From JBCCCJ01 sp039029315 (lineage in GTDB: Bacteria > Bacteroidota > Bacteroidia > J057), in assembly GCA_039029315.1 (NCBI GenBank), contig JBCCGK010000076.1, positions 1 to 62,073 of the forward strand: a stretch of DNA of 62,073 nt, read 5' to 3'. The position numbers and the translations under genes are program-made. Under the pieces are notes generated by a model. It was not told the DNA's origin. It did not search any database and worked only from the letters and a program-made list of their open reading frames with translations. Of this stretch, positions 52,997-61,044 are shown one piece after another. Within the stretch, counting starts at the first letter, position 1; the number at the start of each line of letters is the position of its first letter.

Positions 52997-54565
52997 TTAT
53001 GATATGGGTAATTTGATTGTAAAAGTACTACCTTTTCCCAGAACACTCTGCACGCTTACACTTCCTTCATGTGCATCTGCCATTTCCTTTACATAACTCA
53101 ATCCCAACCCAAAGCCTTTGATCTCATGAAGATTGCCCGTAGAGACTCTGAAAAATCGATCGAATATCCTGGCTTGATCGGTTTTGCTGATTCCCTGGCC
53201 TCTATCGATTACTTCTATGACAAATTGCTCCTCCTCATTGTAGGTTCTGATCAAAATAAAAGGTTGCTCTTGACTATATTTCAACGCATTGTCCAATAAA
53301 TTGTGGATCATATTGCTGATATGCTGTTGGTCGCCATGCAGGACTGTCTCGGAAGCATCTAGCCGAAGATGAATCTCTCCTTTTCTCTGCTGGACCTGAA
53401 GGTCTATGCTGTGGAGGGCCTGCTGGATGAGTTGGTGGGCATCTACATCGACTTTGTTCAGGACAATTTCTTTCCGTTGAAATCTGGCTGCCTGTAATAC
53501 GCGCTCTACCTGCTTGTGCATCCGTTGGTTCTCTTCCTTGATGATTCGGGTATACCGGGCGATTCCTTCCTGCGAACCAGCCATTCTGGGATTGTTGAGA
53601 GCGTCTGCTGCCAAAGAGATGGTGGCTATCGGCGTCTTGAGTTCGTGGGTCATGTTGTTGATGAAATCATTTTTCATCTCCGATAACTCCTTTTGGCGAA
53701 TAATGGTCCGAATGGTTAACCAAAAGCAAAACAGGATGATGCCACTGAATATCAGAGAAGCCAGCGCCTCGACCCAGATGGAGGTTAGGGCATGGAACGT
53801 CCTGTCAGGAAAGGAGACATACAGATAGCTCCGGTCAGACTCCATATGTGGAAACAAACGGACTTTATGATTTTCCTGATAAAAATGCTGCCCTTCACTG
53901 TCTTCTGACATGAAAACAATCTCATCTCCCTGAGTCATCACCAGAAAATGAAATTGTTGGCCAATTCCCTGATTCAGCAGTGCTTCTCCTAACAGCGTAT
54001 CGACCTGAACAGAATCAATCCTGTCCTCGATGTTCATATTGACAGAACTGAGATTGTCAAGGGTTCGCTGGACAATCTTGACCATGTCTGGATGTCCGTG
54101 AAATCGGAAGGTGGACTGAATAGAATCATTGGTCATGCCATCTCCAACCCATAATTGAGAGGCTGGGCCGCCTGCCCACATTCCGCTATCCATGCTGATG
54201 AAAGCTTCTTTTTCTGTAATGATGGCAAGACTATCCCTGATTTTTACTTTTTGTCTTCGGAATCCTTGTGGTTCTCCTTCAGGAGGCATCAGCAGGGTAA
54301 TACTGACTCGCTCATCATCTTCTGGTGTCCGAAAAGGATGATCCGTATACAAGTCCAACTCTCGTGATACCCTGACGATAGAGGTCATCATTTCCGCTCC
54401 TTCAAGATCCTGAACGACTTGATTCAAGGCATCATTCACACTGGCTTTGAAATTATTCTCATTCAAGGCCATCGCGTTGAGGATCTGATTTACTTGTACT
54501 CCCACGATCCCGAATAAGGAAACCGCCATCAGACCAATGATCAAATATATGCGAATCAGTTTCAT
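52997..54565 (-). CDS. Sensor histidine kinase
   Basis: The 522-residue kinase begins at MKLIRIYLIIGLMAVSLFG; an earlier TTG start is unlikely. Two transmembrane helices (about 5-25 and 267-288) bracket a periplasmic sensor of about 240 residues with no recognised fold. The phospho-acceptor is H307 in NNMTHELKTPIATISL; the ATP site shows MIHNLLDNALKYS (N box), VIDRGQGIS and GFGLGLSYVKEM. There is no HAMP domain. It is co-transcribed with the regulator and starts 6 bases after a TAnnTTTG box. Confidence 0.95.
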   Translation of the reverse strand: MKLIRIYLIIGLMAVSLFGIVGVQVNQILNAMALNENNFKASVNDALNQVVQDLEGAEMMTSIVRVSRELDLYTDHPFRTPEDDERVSITLLMPPEGEPQGFRRQKVKIRDSLAIITEKEAFISMDSGMWAGGPASQLWVGDGMTNDSIQSTFRFHGHPDMVKIVQRTLDNLSSVNMNIEDRIDSVQVDTLLGEALLNQGIGQQFHFLVMTQGDEIVFMSEDSEGQHFYQENHKVRLFPHMESDRSYLYVSFPDRTFHALTSIWVEALASLIFSGIILFCFWLTIRTIIRQKELSEMKNDFINNMTHELKTPIATISLAADALNNPRMAGSQEGIARYTRIIKEENQRMHKQVERVLQAARFQRKEIVLNKVDVDAHQLIQQALHSIDLQVQQRKGEIHLRLDASETVLHGDQQHISNMIHNLLDNALKYSQEQPFILIRTYNEEEQFVIEVIDRGQGISKTDQARIFDRFFRVSTGNLHEIKGFGLGLSYVKEMADAHEGSVSVQSVLGKGSTFTIKLPIS

Positions 54566-54571
54566 GCTATA

Positions 54572-54579
54572 CAAAGATA
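54572..54579 (-). promoter_or_regulatory. -7 box of the kinase/regulator operon
   Basis: On the minus strand TATCTTTG matches TAnnTTTG and ends six bases before the kinase ATG at 54565, so the transcript would be nearly leaderless. The TTAAC repeat array begins 28 bases further upstream, as an activator site would. Confidence 0.5.
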
Positions 54580-54606
54580 CGAAGCTTTGAGAGAGGAGGT
54601 GATAGA

Positions 54607-54643
54607 TTAACGTTTCCTTAACAGAGATTAACCCCTTCTTAAC
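54607..54643. promoter_or_regulatory. Four TTAAC direct repeats: probable response-regulator operator
   Basis: TTAAC occurs at 54607, 54618, 54628 and 54639, spaced 11, 10 and 11 bases, that is one helical turn apart and all in the same direction. Direct half-sites at this spacing are the normal target of OmpR/PhoB/CpxR-type dimers. The array lies between the kinase gene and the divergent T9SS-exported gene, so the local regulator probably controls both. Confidence 0.6.
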
Positions 54644-54728
54644 TGTCCTCTCCCCTGAATTCTTCTACATTTGTTGAGGAATCACAACGCGTCATGATTT
54701 GTATATGAGTTCTTGAAACACTGTGCTT

Positions 54729-55508
54729 ATGCCTCGTCGATCTGCCAAGCAATCCTATCTAAAAAGCCTGCTGACTTTTTTTTGTCTGGGAATTCTCTTC
54801 CTGACCTGGCAGTCACTGTTGGGGCAAGACGCACAACAAACAGTACGAATCAAGATTCATAAGGAGATGCATGGAGAGTCTGTCAGTATCGACACGACAT
54901 TTTTTGCAAATCCTGATCAGCCTACCGAACGAATCATTCAGCAGATTGATCCGGATTCAAGGATTGAGTGGATGACAGAAGAGGAGGGAAAAGAGAAAAT
55001 GGTATTCATTCACAAATCGAGAAATCTGTCAGAAGAAGGCTTCGAGGAAGTATTTGAGACGGTAGAGGGAGAAGCAAATGAGATGCTTCAGGAATTAGAG
55101 ATTACAGTTCATCGCCTGCTGGATGGAGAGGAAGCGGACATTCAGATTCAAGTAGTCAACGGACGCTGCCGAATCGTTGATTGTCTTCGGGAGGAGTTGG
55201 AACAATTGTCTGAAACTGTCAAAAAAGCAGAAATGCTTGATGGTGAGTTGGCAGTGGAGGAACTTTCCTTTTTTCCCAATCCCAATGACGGAAAATTTCG
55301 CTTGCGAATTGTCAGTGCGCAAGAGGCTCCCCTGGAATTGGTGATCCGGGATATGATGGGAAAAACCGTTTATCGTGAAATTCAGAGTGCTTTTTCAGGT
55401 CAATATGACAGCAAAATCAATCTGTCCCATGAAGCTGCAGGCGTCTATTTTCTGACCATCACGATTCAAGCTCGGTCCCTCACCAAAAAAATTGTCATAG
55501 ATAAGTAA
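54729..55508 (+). CDS. Exported protein with T9SS type A sorting domain
   Basis: The 259-residue product has a signal peptide (LLTFFCLGILFLTWQSLLGQ), an acidic central part (about 45-165, with HKEMHGESVSIDTTF) and a type IX secretion C-terminal domain at about 180-259: SFFPNPNDGKFRLRI, LELVIRDMMGKTVY and AAGVYFLTITIQ, ending TKKIVIDK. It should be exported through the outer membrane by T9SS and anchored or released. It is divergent from the kinase/regulator operon and shares the TTAAC operator, which points to control by that system. Function of the central part is unknown. ATG at 54729 was preferred to a GTG six bases earlier. Confidence 0.85.
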   Translation: MPRRSAKQSYLKSLLTFFCLGILFLTWQSLLGQDAQQTVRIKIHKEMHGESVSIDTTFFANPDQPTERIIQQIDPDSRIEWMTEEEGKEKMVFIHKSRNLSEEGFEEVFETVEGEANEMLQELEITVHRLLDGEEADIQIQVVNGRCRIVDCLREELEQLSETVKKAEMLDGELAVEELSFFPNPNDGKFRLRIVSAQEAPLELVIRDMMGKTVYREIQSAFSGQYDSKINLSHEAAGVYFLTITIQARSLTKKIVIDK

Positions 55509-55536
55509 AGATATTCATAGAAGAGAAAACAGAAAG

Positions 55537-55571
55537 CTGCCATCAGTCCAACGATTGATGGCAGTCTTTTT
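55537..55571 (+). terminator. Terminator of the T9SS-exported gene
   Basis: CTGCCATCA (55537-55545) pairs with TGATGGCAG (55556-55564), loop ten bases, followed by TCTTTTT. It lies 28 bases after the stop codon. Confidence 0.75.
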
Positions 55572-55657
55572 GGAGAGGAAGAAATCATTTGTGCATGTTC
55601 TGTGGATTCATGATGGGATTGGTTGATTGACTTTCTTCAGAGGGAGGGGGAGAAAAA

Positions 55658-55699
55658 CGGTCTCACAATGTAAGAAGTGCTTATTGACCGCTCTTTTTT
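55658..55699 (+). terminator. Second terminator-like hairpin in the intergenic region
   Basis: CGGTC (55658-55662) pairs with GACCG (55686-55690) and an inner TAAG / CTTA stem (55671-55674 with 55680-55683) fits inside. TCTTTTTTT follows. The stem is interrupted, so strength is uncertain. Confidence 0.45.
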
Positions 55700-55777
55700 T
55701 GTCTACAACCCCTTTAGCAATGTTATTCATCCTAAAAAATGATTTGATGAAAGTCTATCTACGCGATACCTGTCCGG

Positions 55778-55937
55778 ATTTCTTGATAGATTAGATCTGT
55801 GATGAGGAAAAATGCTGCGTAATTCGGCCCTGAAAATGTATATGGCGGTACAAGTTATTCCATGCATCTTGAGGGTACACTCATAAAATCAACCATGAGG
55901 CACAAGGCCCTCACCGTCCTTCGGGACGGTTTTTTTT
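55778..55937 (+). ncRNA. Candidate small RNA or leader ahead of methylmalonyl-CoA mutase
   Basis: A segment of about 160 bases ends in its own classic terminator, yet contains no credible coding frame. A TTTG 20 bases before a TA-led box (TACCTGTC) at about 55768 could be its promoter. Predicted stems: ATGTATATGG with CCATGCAT (about 55838-55867), CTCAT with ATGAG nested in GAGGG with CCCTC (about 55871-55912), then the terminator. I do not recognise a known family; 6S RNA, SRP RNA, tmRNA and RNase P signatures were not found. Confidence 0.3.
55913..55937 (+). terminator. UUCG-tetraloop terminator
   Basis: ACCGTCC (55913-55919), loop TTCG, GGACGGT (55924-55930) and a run of T form a textbook rho-independent terminator. 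No coding gene lies directly upstream of it, which is why a small RNA or attenuator is suspected. Confidence 0.85.
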
Positions 55938-55980
55938 GTTGGGAGCAAGTGAAACATTCCTGAAGTTTCGATCAAAGCTG

Positions 55981-55988
55981 TATTTTTG
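55981..55988 (+). promoter_or_regulatory. -7 box abutting the methylmalonyl-CoA mutase gene
   Basis: TATTTTTG matches TAnnTTTG, four bases before the ATG at 55993. No clear -33 box is visible. It suggests a near-leaderless transcript starting after the terminator. Confidence 0.4.
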
Positions 55989-55992
55989 TTGT

Positions 55993-58125
55993 ATGCGACC
56001 TGACTTTCCTCATATCCCTCTCCAGTTTCCCACCGTCATTCATGTCCCAATTGAAGGGGAGAAGCCGCCTTTGTTTAGGACGCCTGAAGGGATCGGCCTT
56101 CATGGGGTGTATGCCCAAGAGGACCTGGAAGGGCTTTCTCATACCGGCTATGCAGCAGGATTGCCTCCATTTTTGCGCGGGCCATATGCGAGTATGTACA
56201 CGACACGTCCATGGACCATTCGACAATATGCAGGGTTCTCAACGGCAGAAGAATCCAATGCCTTCTATCGTCGAAATCTGGCGGCAGGCCAAAAAGGGCT
56301 GTCGGTTGCCTTTGATCTGGCAACCCATCGTGGCTATGATTCAGACCATCCACGGGTAGCAGGAGATGTAGGGAAGGCTGGTGTGGCGATAGATACGGTC
56401 GAAGACATGAAAATCCTCTTTGACGGGATTCCGCTGGACAGTATGTCGGTATCCATGACGATGAATGGGGCTGTGATCCCGATTATGGCCTTCTATATTG
56501 TCGCGGCTGAAGAGCAGGGAGTCGCGCCCGCCCAGTTGAGTGGAACCATCCAGAATGACATTCTGAAGGAATTTATGGTGCGCAATACGTTCATTTATCC
56601 ACCAGAACCTTCGATTCGGCTGGTGGGAGACATCTTTGAATATAGCTCGCAGCACATGCCTCGCTTCAATTCGATCTCCGTCAGTGGCTATCACATGCAG
56701 GAGGCAGGCGCAACGGCAGATTTGGAATTGGCTTATACCCTCGCTGATGGCCTGGAGTATCTCAGAACAGGAATCAAGGCGGGTCTGGATATTGATGCTT
56801 TTGCTCCCCGGATTTCCTTTTTCTGGGCCATCGGCATGAATTTCTTTATGGAGATCGCCAAACTACGGGCTGGGCGGATGATTTGGGCAAAACTAGTCAA
56901 GCAGTTTGACCCTCAAAATCCCAAATCGCTCTCCCTTCGTACACATTGTCAGACTTCTGGTTGGTCCCTGACTGAGCAAGACCCAATGAACAATGTTGGT
57001 CGAACCTGTATCGAAGCGCTTGCCGCAGCTTTTGGCGGAACTCAGTCTCTGCACACCAACTCATTCGATGAAGCGATCGCACTGCCGACAGACTATTCTG
57101 CAAGTATCGCCAGGAATACCCAGCTTTTTCTCCAACAAAAAACAGATCTCACACGCGCAGTAGATCCCTGGGGAGGGTCTTATTATGTAGAACGGCTTAC
57201 GCATGAGTTGATGGAGCGAGCCTGGACCCATATTCAGGAGGTAGAAGCGCATGGAGGGATGGCCAAAGCGATAGAAGCTGGTTTGCCCAACATGCGCATT
57301 GAAGAAGCCGCAACGCGAAGACAGGCAAGAATTGATTCTGGCAAGGAAATCATTGTAGGTGTCAACGCCTTTCAGGTAGAAACCAAGCAGGATTTTGATG
57401 TAAGAGAGGTAGACAATACGGCTGTGCGAGAAGCGCAACTTGCGCGTTTGGCTGAAGTGAAAACCTCTCGAAACAAGGAAGATGTTGATCAAGCCCTTGC
57501 TTCTTTGACCGAGGCAGCAAATTCTGGCGAAGGCAATCTGCTGGCGTTGGCGGTAGAAGCGGCACGGCAGAGAGCTACTCTGGGAGAAATCTCTGATGCA
57601 ATGGAGGCCGCATTCGGGCGATATCAGCCGCCGGTACGATCAGTCTCCGGTGTATATCTACAAGAAGCTATGGATACCTCTACCCTACAACATGCCCGCA
57701 AAAAGGCGGACGAATTTGCAGCAATAGAAGGACGCCGCCCCCGTATTCTGGTTGCCAAGATGGGACAGGATGGACATGATCGAGGTGCCAAAGTGATTGC
57801 TACCTCCTTCGCGGACCTTGGATTTGATGTTGATCTAGGGCCATTGTTTCAGATGCCCTCAGAAGTGGCCATGCAAGCCGCTGAAAATGATGTGCATGTA
57901 ATTGGTGTGTCCAGTCTGGCAGCTGGACATAAGACATTGGTTCCAACGCTGATGTCAGAATTGGCTCAAATTGGACGAGAAGATATCCTGGTCGTAGTAG
58001 GTGGGGTGATTCCCCGACAAGATTACGATTTTCTGTTTGAGGCAGGTGTGGCAGCAGTATTTGGACCTGGAACTGTCATTGCAGAATCTGCTGTAGAGAT
58101 TTTGAAGAAGTTGACAGGGGAATAG
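55993..58125 (+). CDS. scpA: Methylmalonyl-CoA mutase, large (catalytic) subunit
   Basis: The 710-residue cobalamin-dependent enzyme interconverts methylmalonyl-CoA and succinyl-CoA in propionate metabolism. The catalytic barrel has YTTRPWTIRQYAGFSTAEES, GLSVAFDLATHRGYDSDHPR and TNSFDEAIALPTD; the C-terminal B12 domain has the DxHxxG motif in KMGQDGHDRGAK, with the cobalt-ligating H595. Size is that of the large subunit. The small subunit gene is not adjacent, so it must lie elsewhere. I chose the ATG at 55993; an earlier TTG frame overlaps the terminator. Confidence 0.96.
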   Translation: MRPDFPHIPLQFPTVIHVPIEGEKPPLFRTPEGIGLHGVYAQEDLEGLSHTGYAAGLPPFLRGPYASMYTTRPWTIRQYAGFSTAEESNAFYRRNLAAGQKGLSVAFDLATHRGYDSDHPRVAGDVGKAGVAIDTVEDMKILFDGIPLDSMSVSMTMNGAVIPIMAFYIVAAEEQGVAPAQLSGTIQNDILKEFMVRNTFIYPPEPSIRLVGDIFEYSSQHMPRFNSISVSGYHMQEAGATADLELAYTLADGLEYLRTGIKAGLDIDAFAPRISFFWAIGMNFFMEIAKLRAGRMIWAKLVKQFDPQNPKSLSLRTHCQTSGWSLTEQDPMNNVGRTCIEALAAAFGGTQSLHTNSFDEAIALPTDYSASIARNTQLFLQQKTDLTRAVDPWGGSYYVERLTHELMERAWTHIQEVEAHGGMAKAIEAGLPNMRIEEAATRRQARIDSGKEIIVGVNAFQVETKQDFDVREVDNTAVREAQLARLAEVKTSRNKEDVDQALASLTEAANSGEGNLLALAVEAARQRATLGEISDAMEAAFGRYQPPVRSVSGVYLQEAMDTSTLQHARKKADEFAAIEGRRPRILVAKMGQDGHDRGAKVIATSFADLGFDVDLGPLFQMPSEVAMQAAENDVHVIGVSSLAAGHKTLVPTLMSELAQIGREDILVVVGGVIPRQDYDFLFEAGVAAVFGPGTVIAESAVEILKKLTGE

Positions 58126-58208
58126 TAACTTCCTTTTTCGAATGATCGTACAATATAGGTCCGAATACTCCACATTTTTTGCTATTTTAGAGAAAAGCAT
58201 TGTCTGTC

Positions 58209-58604
58209 ATGAGCATAAAAGGAACGAAATTAGAACTCATTCGCCTGATCACTGAGACTGAAGACAAAAAACTCCTGAACAAGGCCATGAAAATATTGAG
58301 TCAGGCACATACTTCGAAACCAGTTTCTTCTCTGGCTCCTAAAGAAACAGAACTGCTGTTGTTGATCAATGAAGGCTTGCCAGAAGATGTGCAAGCAAGG
58401 TATAATGATCTGCTGCAAAAATCTGTGGAAAAAATCCTGACAGAGGAAGAAGAAGTGGAGTTGCTGGAGATGCTGCCAAGCATAGAGGCCAAAACCGCAG
58501 AGCGACTGGGCTATCTGGTCGAATTGGCCGGTCTTTGGAACACCACCATTGATGGAGTCATGGATCGTTTGGGTATCACACCTCCCCCTGTCCTTCATGT
58601 CTAG
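58209..58604 (+). CDS. Helical protein of unknown function, partner of the HNH gene
   Basis: The 131-residue protein begins MSIKGTKLELIRLITETEDK and is predicted almost entirely helical. It contains two recognisable phrases: LINEGLPEDVQARYNDLLQK, and LTEEEEVELLEMLPSIEAKT leading to AERLGYLVELAGLWNTTID. The latter layout recurs in small proteins of cyanobacteria and Bacteroidota whose genes precede an HNH gene, as I recall; no function has been assigned there to my knowledge. It overlaps the HNH gene by eight bases. Confidence 0.7.
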   Translation: MSIKGTKLELIRLITETEDKKLLNKAMKILSQAHTSKPVSSLAPKETELLLLINEGLPEDVQARYNDLLQKSVEKILTEEEEVELLEMLPSIEAKTAERLGYLVELAGLWNTTIDGVMDRLGITPPPVLHV

Positions 58605-59025
58605 AAAACGAATTCCGCAGGAAGACAAAACACAGGTCCTGCAACGAGCGGATGGCAGATGTGAATATTGCAAGAGTTTAAGAAAATATAGCCCCCAACC
58701 CTTTACGATTGATCACATTTTGCCTGTCGCCCTTCGAGGGAGCGATGAGCTGGACAATCTTGCTTTGGCTTGTGGTGGCTGCAATGGACACAAATCCAAC
58801 AAGACATCAGCGCTAGATCCCATCACAGGCAGAGAGACTGCCTTGTTTCATCCCCGTACGGAGAGTTGGACTGATCACTTCGAATGGGATGCAGAATTTG
58901 TCCAAATGATCGGACTTACACCTATCGGCAGAGCGACAGTCAGAGCCCTCAAACTGAACCGTCCCTCCCTTATCAATTTGCGAAAGATTACCAAATTAAC
59001 AGGAGAACATCCACCCGAGGGATAG
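58597..59025 (+). CDS. HNH endonuclease family protein
   Basis: The 142-residue protein has the HNH layout: RCEYCKS (first Cys pair), FTIDHILPVALRG with the His of the active site, then DNLALACGGCNGHKSNKTSA with the Asn/His and the second Cys pair. A conserved-looking tail follows (LFHPRTESWTDHFEWDAEFV then IGRATVRALKLNRPSLINLR). The start is the ATG at 58597 inside the stop region of the previous gene (eight-base overlap), so expression is coupled. A DNA nuclease activity is inferred; the target is unknown. Confidence 0.85.
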   Translation: MSRKRIPQEDKTQVLQRADGRCEYCKSLRKYSPQPFTIDHILPVALRGSDELDNLALACGGCNGHKSNKTSALDPITGRETALFHPRTESWTDHFEWDAEFVQMIGLTPIGRATVRALKLNRPSLINLRKITKLTGEHPPEG

Positions 59026-59300
59026 GGAATTCGATAGTAAGACTTTGTTGTCTTCATCCCATCAATTCTTTCCCCACCAATCGATCACCCTTCATGCCCA
59101 CTTTGTCCCTTTCTATTCACATCTGCGAATCGCGTGTTGCCTTTCGCAGATCATAGGCACTCAAGATCAAGTCCTATACAGGATCTATCTCTTGCTGTTT
59201 GGAATGACGACATGTTTCCTTTTTGCCCGTGATCCGTATTCACATCTAAACCCTGGATTTGCATCCCACCGTATACTCCAAAAACTAACTCTCTTGCCTT

Positions 59301-59906
59301 ATGCGAATAGAAACGATTGATCAGCTCCGAACCCTCTATGGATTTCCTAGTGAAAAGGCGATCAAAAAATCCCTGCCAGAATTAGATGAGCATTCGATTC
59401 ATTTTATTGCGAAATCTCCTTTTTTTGTGCTTGCAACGGGAAATGAAGATGGAACAATGGATGTCTCTCCTCGGGGTGGCACGCCTGGATTTGTTCAGGT
59501 TCTGAGTAGCAAGCAAATTCTGATTCCTGATATCAAAGGAAATAAACGGATCGATAGCTTGGTCAATATCATTGCGACAGGCAGGGTGGGAACACTGTTC
59601 TTGATTCCTGGTGTAGATGAAACTTTGCGAATCAATGGTCGGGCATATATATCGACCAATCAGGAGTTGTTGGAAAGATATGCCGAACGAAAAAATCCAC
59701 CTATTTCCAGTATCGTCATAGAGGTCGAGGAAGTATTCATCCATTGTGCCAAATCCTTCATGCGATCCAAGCTATGGGATCAGACTACACAGATTGACCG
59801 CACAGATTTTCCGACCATCGGACAGATTCTCAAAGATCAACTGAACACGGAGGGAGAACCCGAGTCTCAAGAGGCCATGCTTAAGCGCTATCAAGGAGAT
59901 CTGTAA
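59301..59906 (+). CDS. FMN-binding pyridoxamine 5'-phosphate oxidase-like protein
   Basis: The 201-residue split-barrel flavoprotein shows FFVLATGNEDGTMDVSPRGG then TPGFVQV, DIKGNKRIDSLVNIIATGRV, GTLFLIPGVDETLRINGRAY and CAKSFMRSKLW. This is the MSMEG_1061/DR2398-type PPOX family, FMN-binding proteins of unknown substrate. It is monocistronic. The 275 bases upstream (59026-59300) hold no credible gene or strong signal. Confidence 0.88.
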   Translation: MRIETIDQLRTLYGFPSEKAIKKSLPELDEHSIHFIAKSPFFVLATGNEDGTMDVSPRGGTPGFVQVLSSKQILIPDIKGNKRIDSLVNIIATGRVGTLFLIPGVDETLRINGRAYISTNQELLERYAERKNPPISSIVIEVEEVFIHCAKSFMRSKLWDQTTQIDRTDFPTIGQILKDQLNTEGEPESQEAMLKRYQGDL

Positions 59907-59980
59907 GGGAAACAAAGCTGCAGGATGTGGCGGTGAGACTTCATGTTGTATGAGTTGGCAGCGAGAAAAAGAGCTGTCTT

Positions 59981-60874
59981 CTATATGTCTGCTGATGCCA
60001 GCCAATTCACAAAAAGCTGTACCCATTGAGAGACACCTCCTTTCGTACGCCCCATCCCAAAGCCATGTCCGCCTTTGGGAAATAAGTGCATCTCCACAGG
60101 AACCTTTTGCTTGAATAATTCCTGCGCATACAGGGTTGATTCAGTTACATGACAGACAGGATCGTCATAGGCATGGACGAGGAAGGCTGGAGGACTCTCT
60201 TCAGTGACGAGATTGAGCAGGGTATTCTGTTCAATTTCTTCTGCTGTCATCTTGCGATAATACAAGCTTTTTTCCAGCCAATCCATATTGTCTGCTTTCA
60301 AATTTGTTACCCCATATATCAATGCGGAGAAATTTGGATTTTCCTCTGACTCATCACTCTTCCACAGACTTGCGACGGTCGCCAAATGACTTCCCGCGGA
60401 GAATCCGAGGACACCAACCTTGGCAGGATCAAAGGAATATGCCTCTGCTTTGGTCCTCAATATCTTCAGGGCTCGTCTTGTGTCGGCCAATGGGACCATA
60501 TGCGGCGCATCCGAACTCAATGTATCCGGGAGTCTGTATTTCAGTACCGCAGCAGTGATCCCTTGTGCGGATAGCACTTCTGCCAAATCATAGCCTTCGT
60601 GATGGATCGCAACCAAACGATAGCCCCCACCCGGAAGAATGAGCACGCTTTTGCCTGTATTTTTCCCTTGTGCAGCATAGATCGTCATGGTGGGCTCCGT
60701 AATGTGATAAGCATTCATGGTTCCCCACTCTTCCTTCTCGAATTCCTGGAGAGAGTTTTCTTTGTAATGTGGTTTAGTGCCGGGTTCCCACAGCTTAAGC
60801 AGCTCTTGTCCAAAGTTTTTCTCCACCCATAGTGAAAGAAATATAAGCAGCAGTAGTCTATATGTAACATTCAT
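59981..60874 (-). CDS. Exported alpha/beta-hydrolase esterase (BD-FAE/acetyl-esterase-like)
   Basis: The 297-residue protein has a signal peptide (LLLLIFLSLWVEKNFG) and an esterase core: oxyanion loop LPGGGYRLVAIHHEGY, the nucleophile S159 in LGFSAGSHLAT, the acid in AYDDPVCHV and the base in FPKGGHGFGMG. Members deacetylate or de-esterify plant-type or microbial polysaccharides; the acyl group cannot be read. It is divergent from the SGNH gene. Confidence 0.88.
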   Translation of the reverse strand: MNVTYRLLLLIFLSLWVEKNFGQELLKLWEPGTKPHYKENSLQEFEKEEWGTMNAYHITEPTMTIYAAQGKNTGKSVLILPGGGYRLVAIHHEGYDLAEVLSAQGITAAVLKYRLPDTLSSDAPHMVPLADTRRALKILRTKAEAYSFDPAKVGVLGFSAGSHLATVASLWKSDESEENPNFSALIYGVTNLKADNMDWLEKSLYYRKMTAEEIEQNTLLNLVTEESPPAFLVHAYDDPVCHVTESTLYAQELFKQKVPVEMHLFPKGGHGFGMGRTKGGVSQWVQLFVNWLASADI

Positions 60875-61044
60875 GTGATCAAGATATGATTTTTTTCAAT
60901 TTATCGGCCTTGGAATCAGTTCATGCGGAGATGGCAAATTATCCACCTGCAATGACGCTTTAGAGAGGGAAGGACCATTCTTTTGAATCTTGTTCAAAAT
61001 TTCCAAATTTTGGTCAACATTCATCTCACTAACAAATCAAAGAC

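Noticed and set aside
55778..55937. 6S RNA, SRP RNA, tmRNA or RNase P RNA as identity of the candidate RNA
   Set aside because: I looked for the long single rod of 6S RNA and the conserved core sequences of the others and did not find them; only an unnamed candidate is justified.
55936..55992. Upstream TTG start for methylmalonyl-CoA mutase adding 19 residues
   Set aside because: The extra residues run back to the terminator's T tract and upstream of the -7 box, and the family begins near the ATG at 55993.
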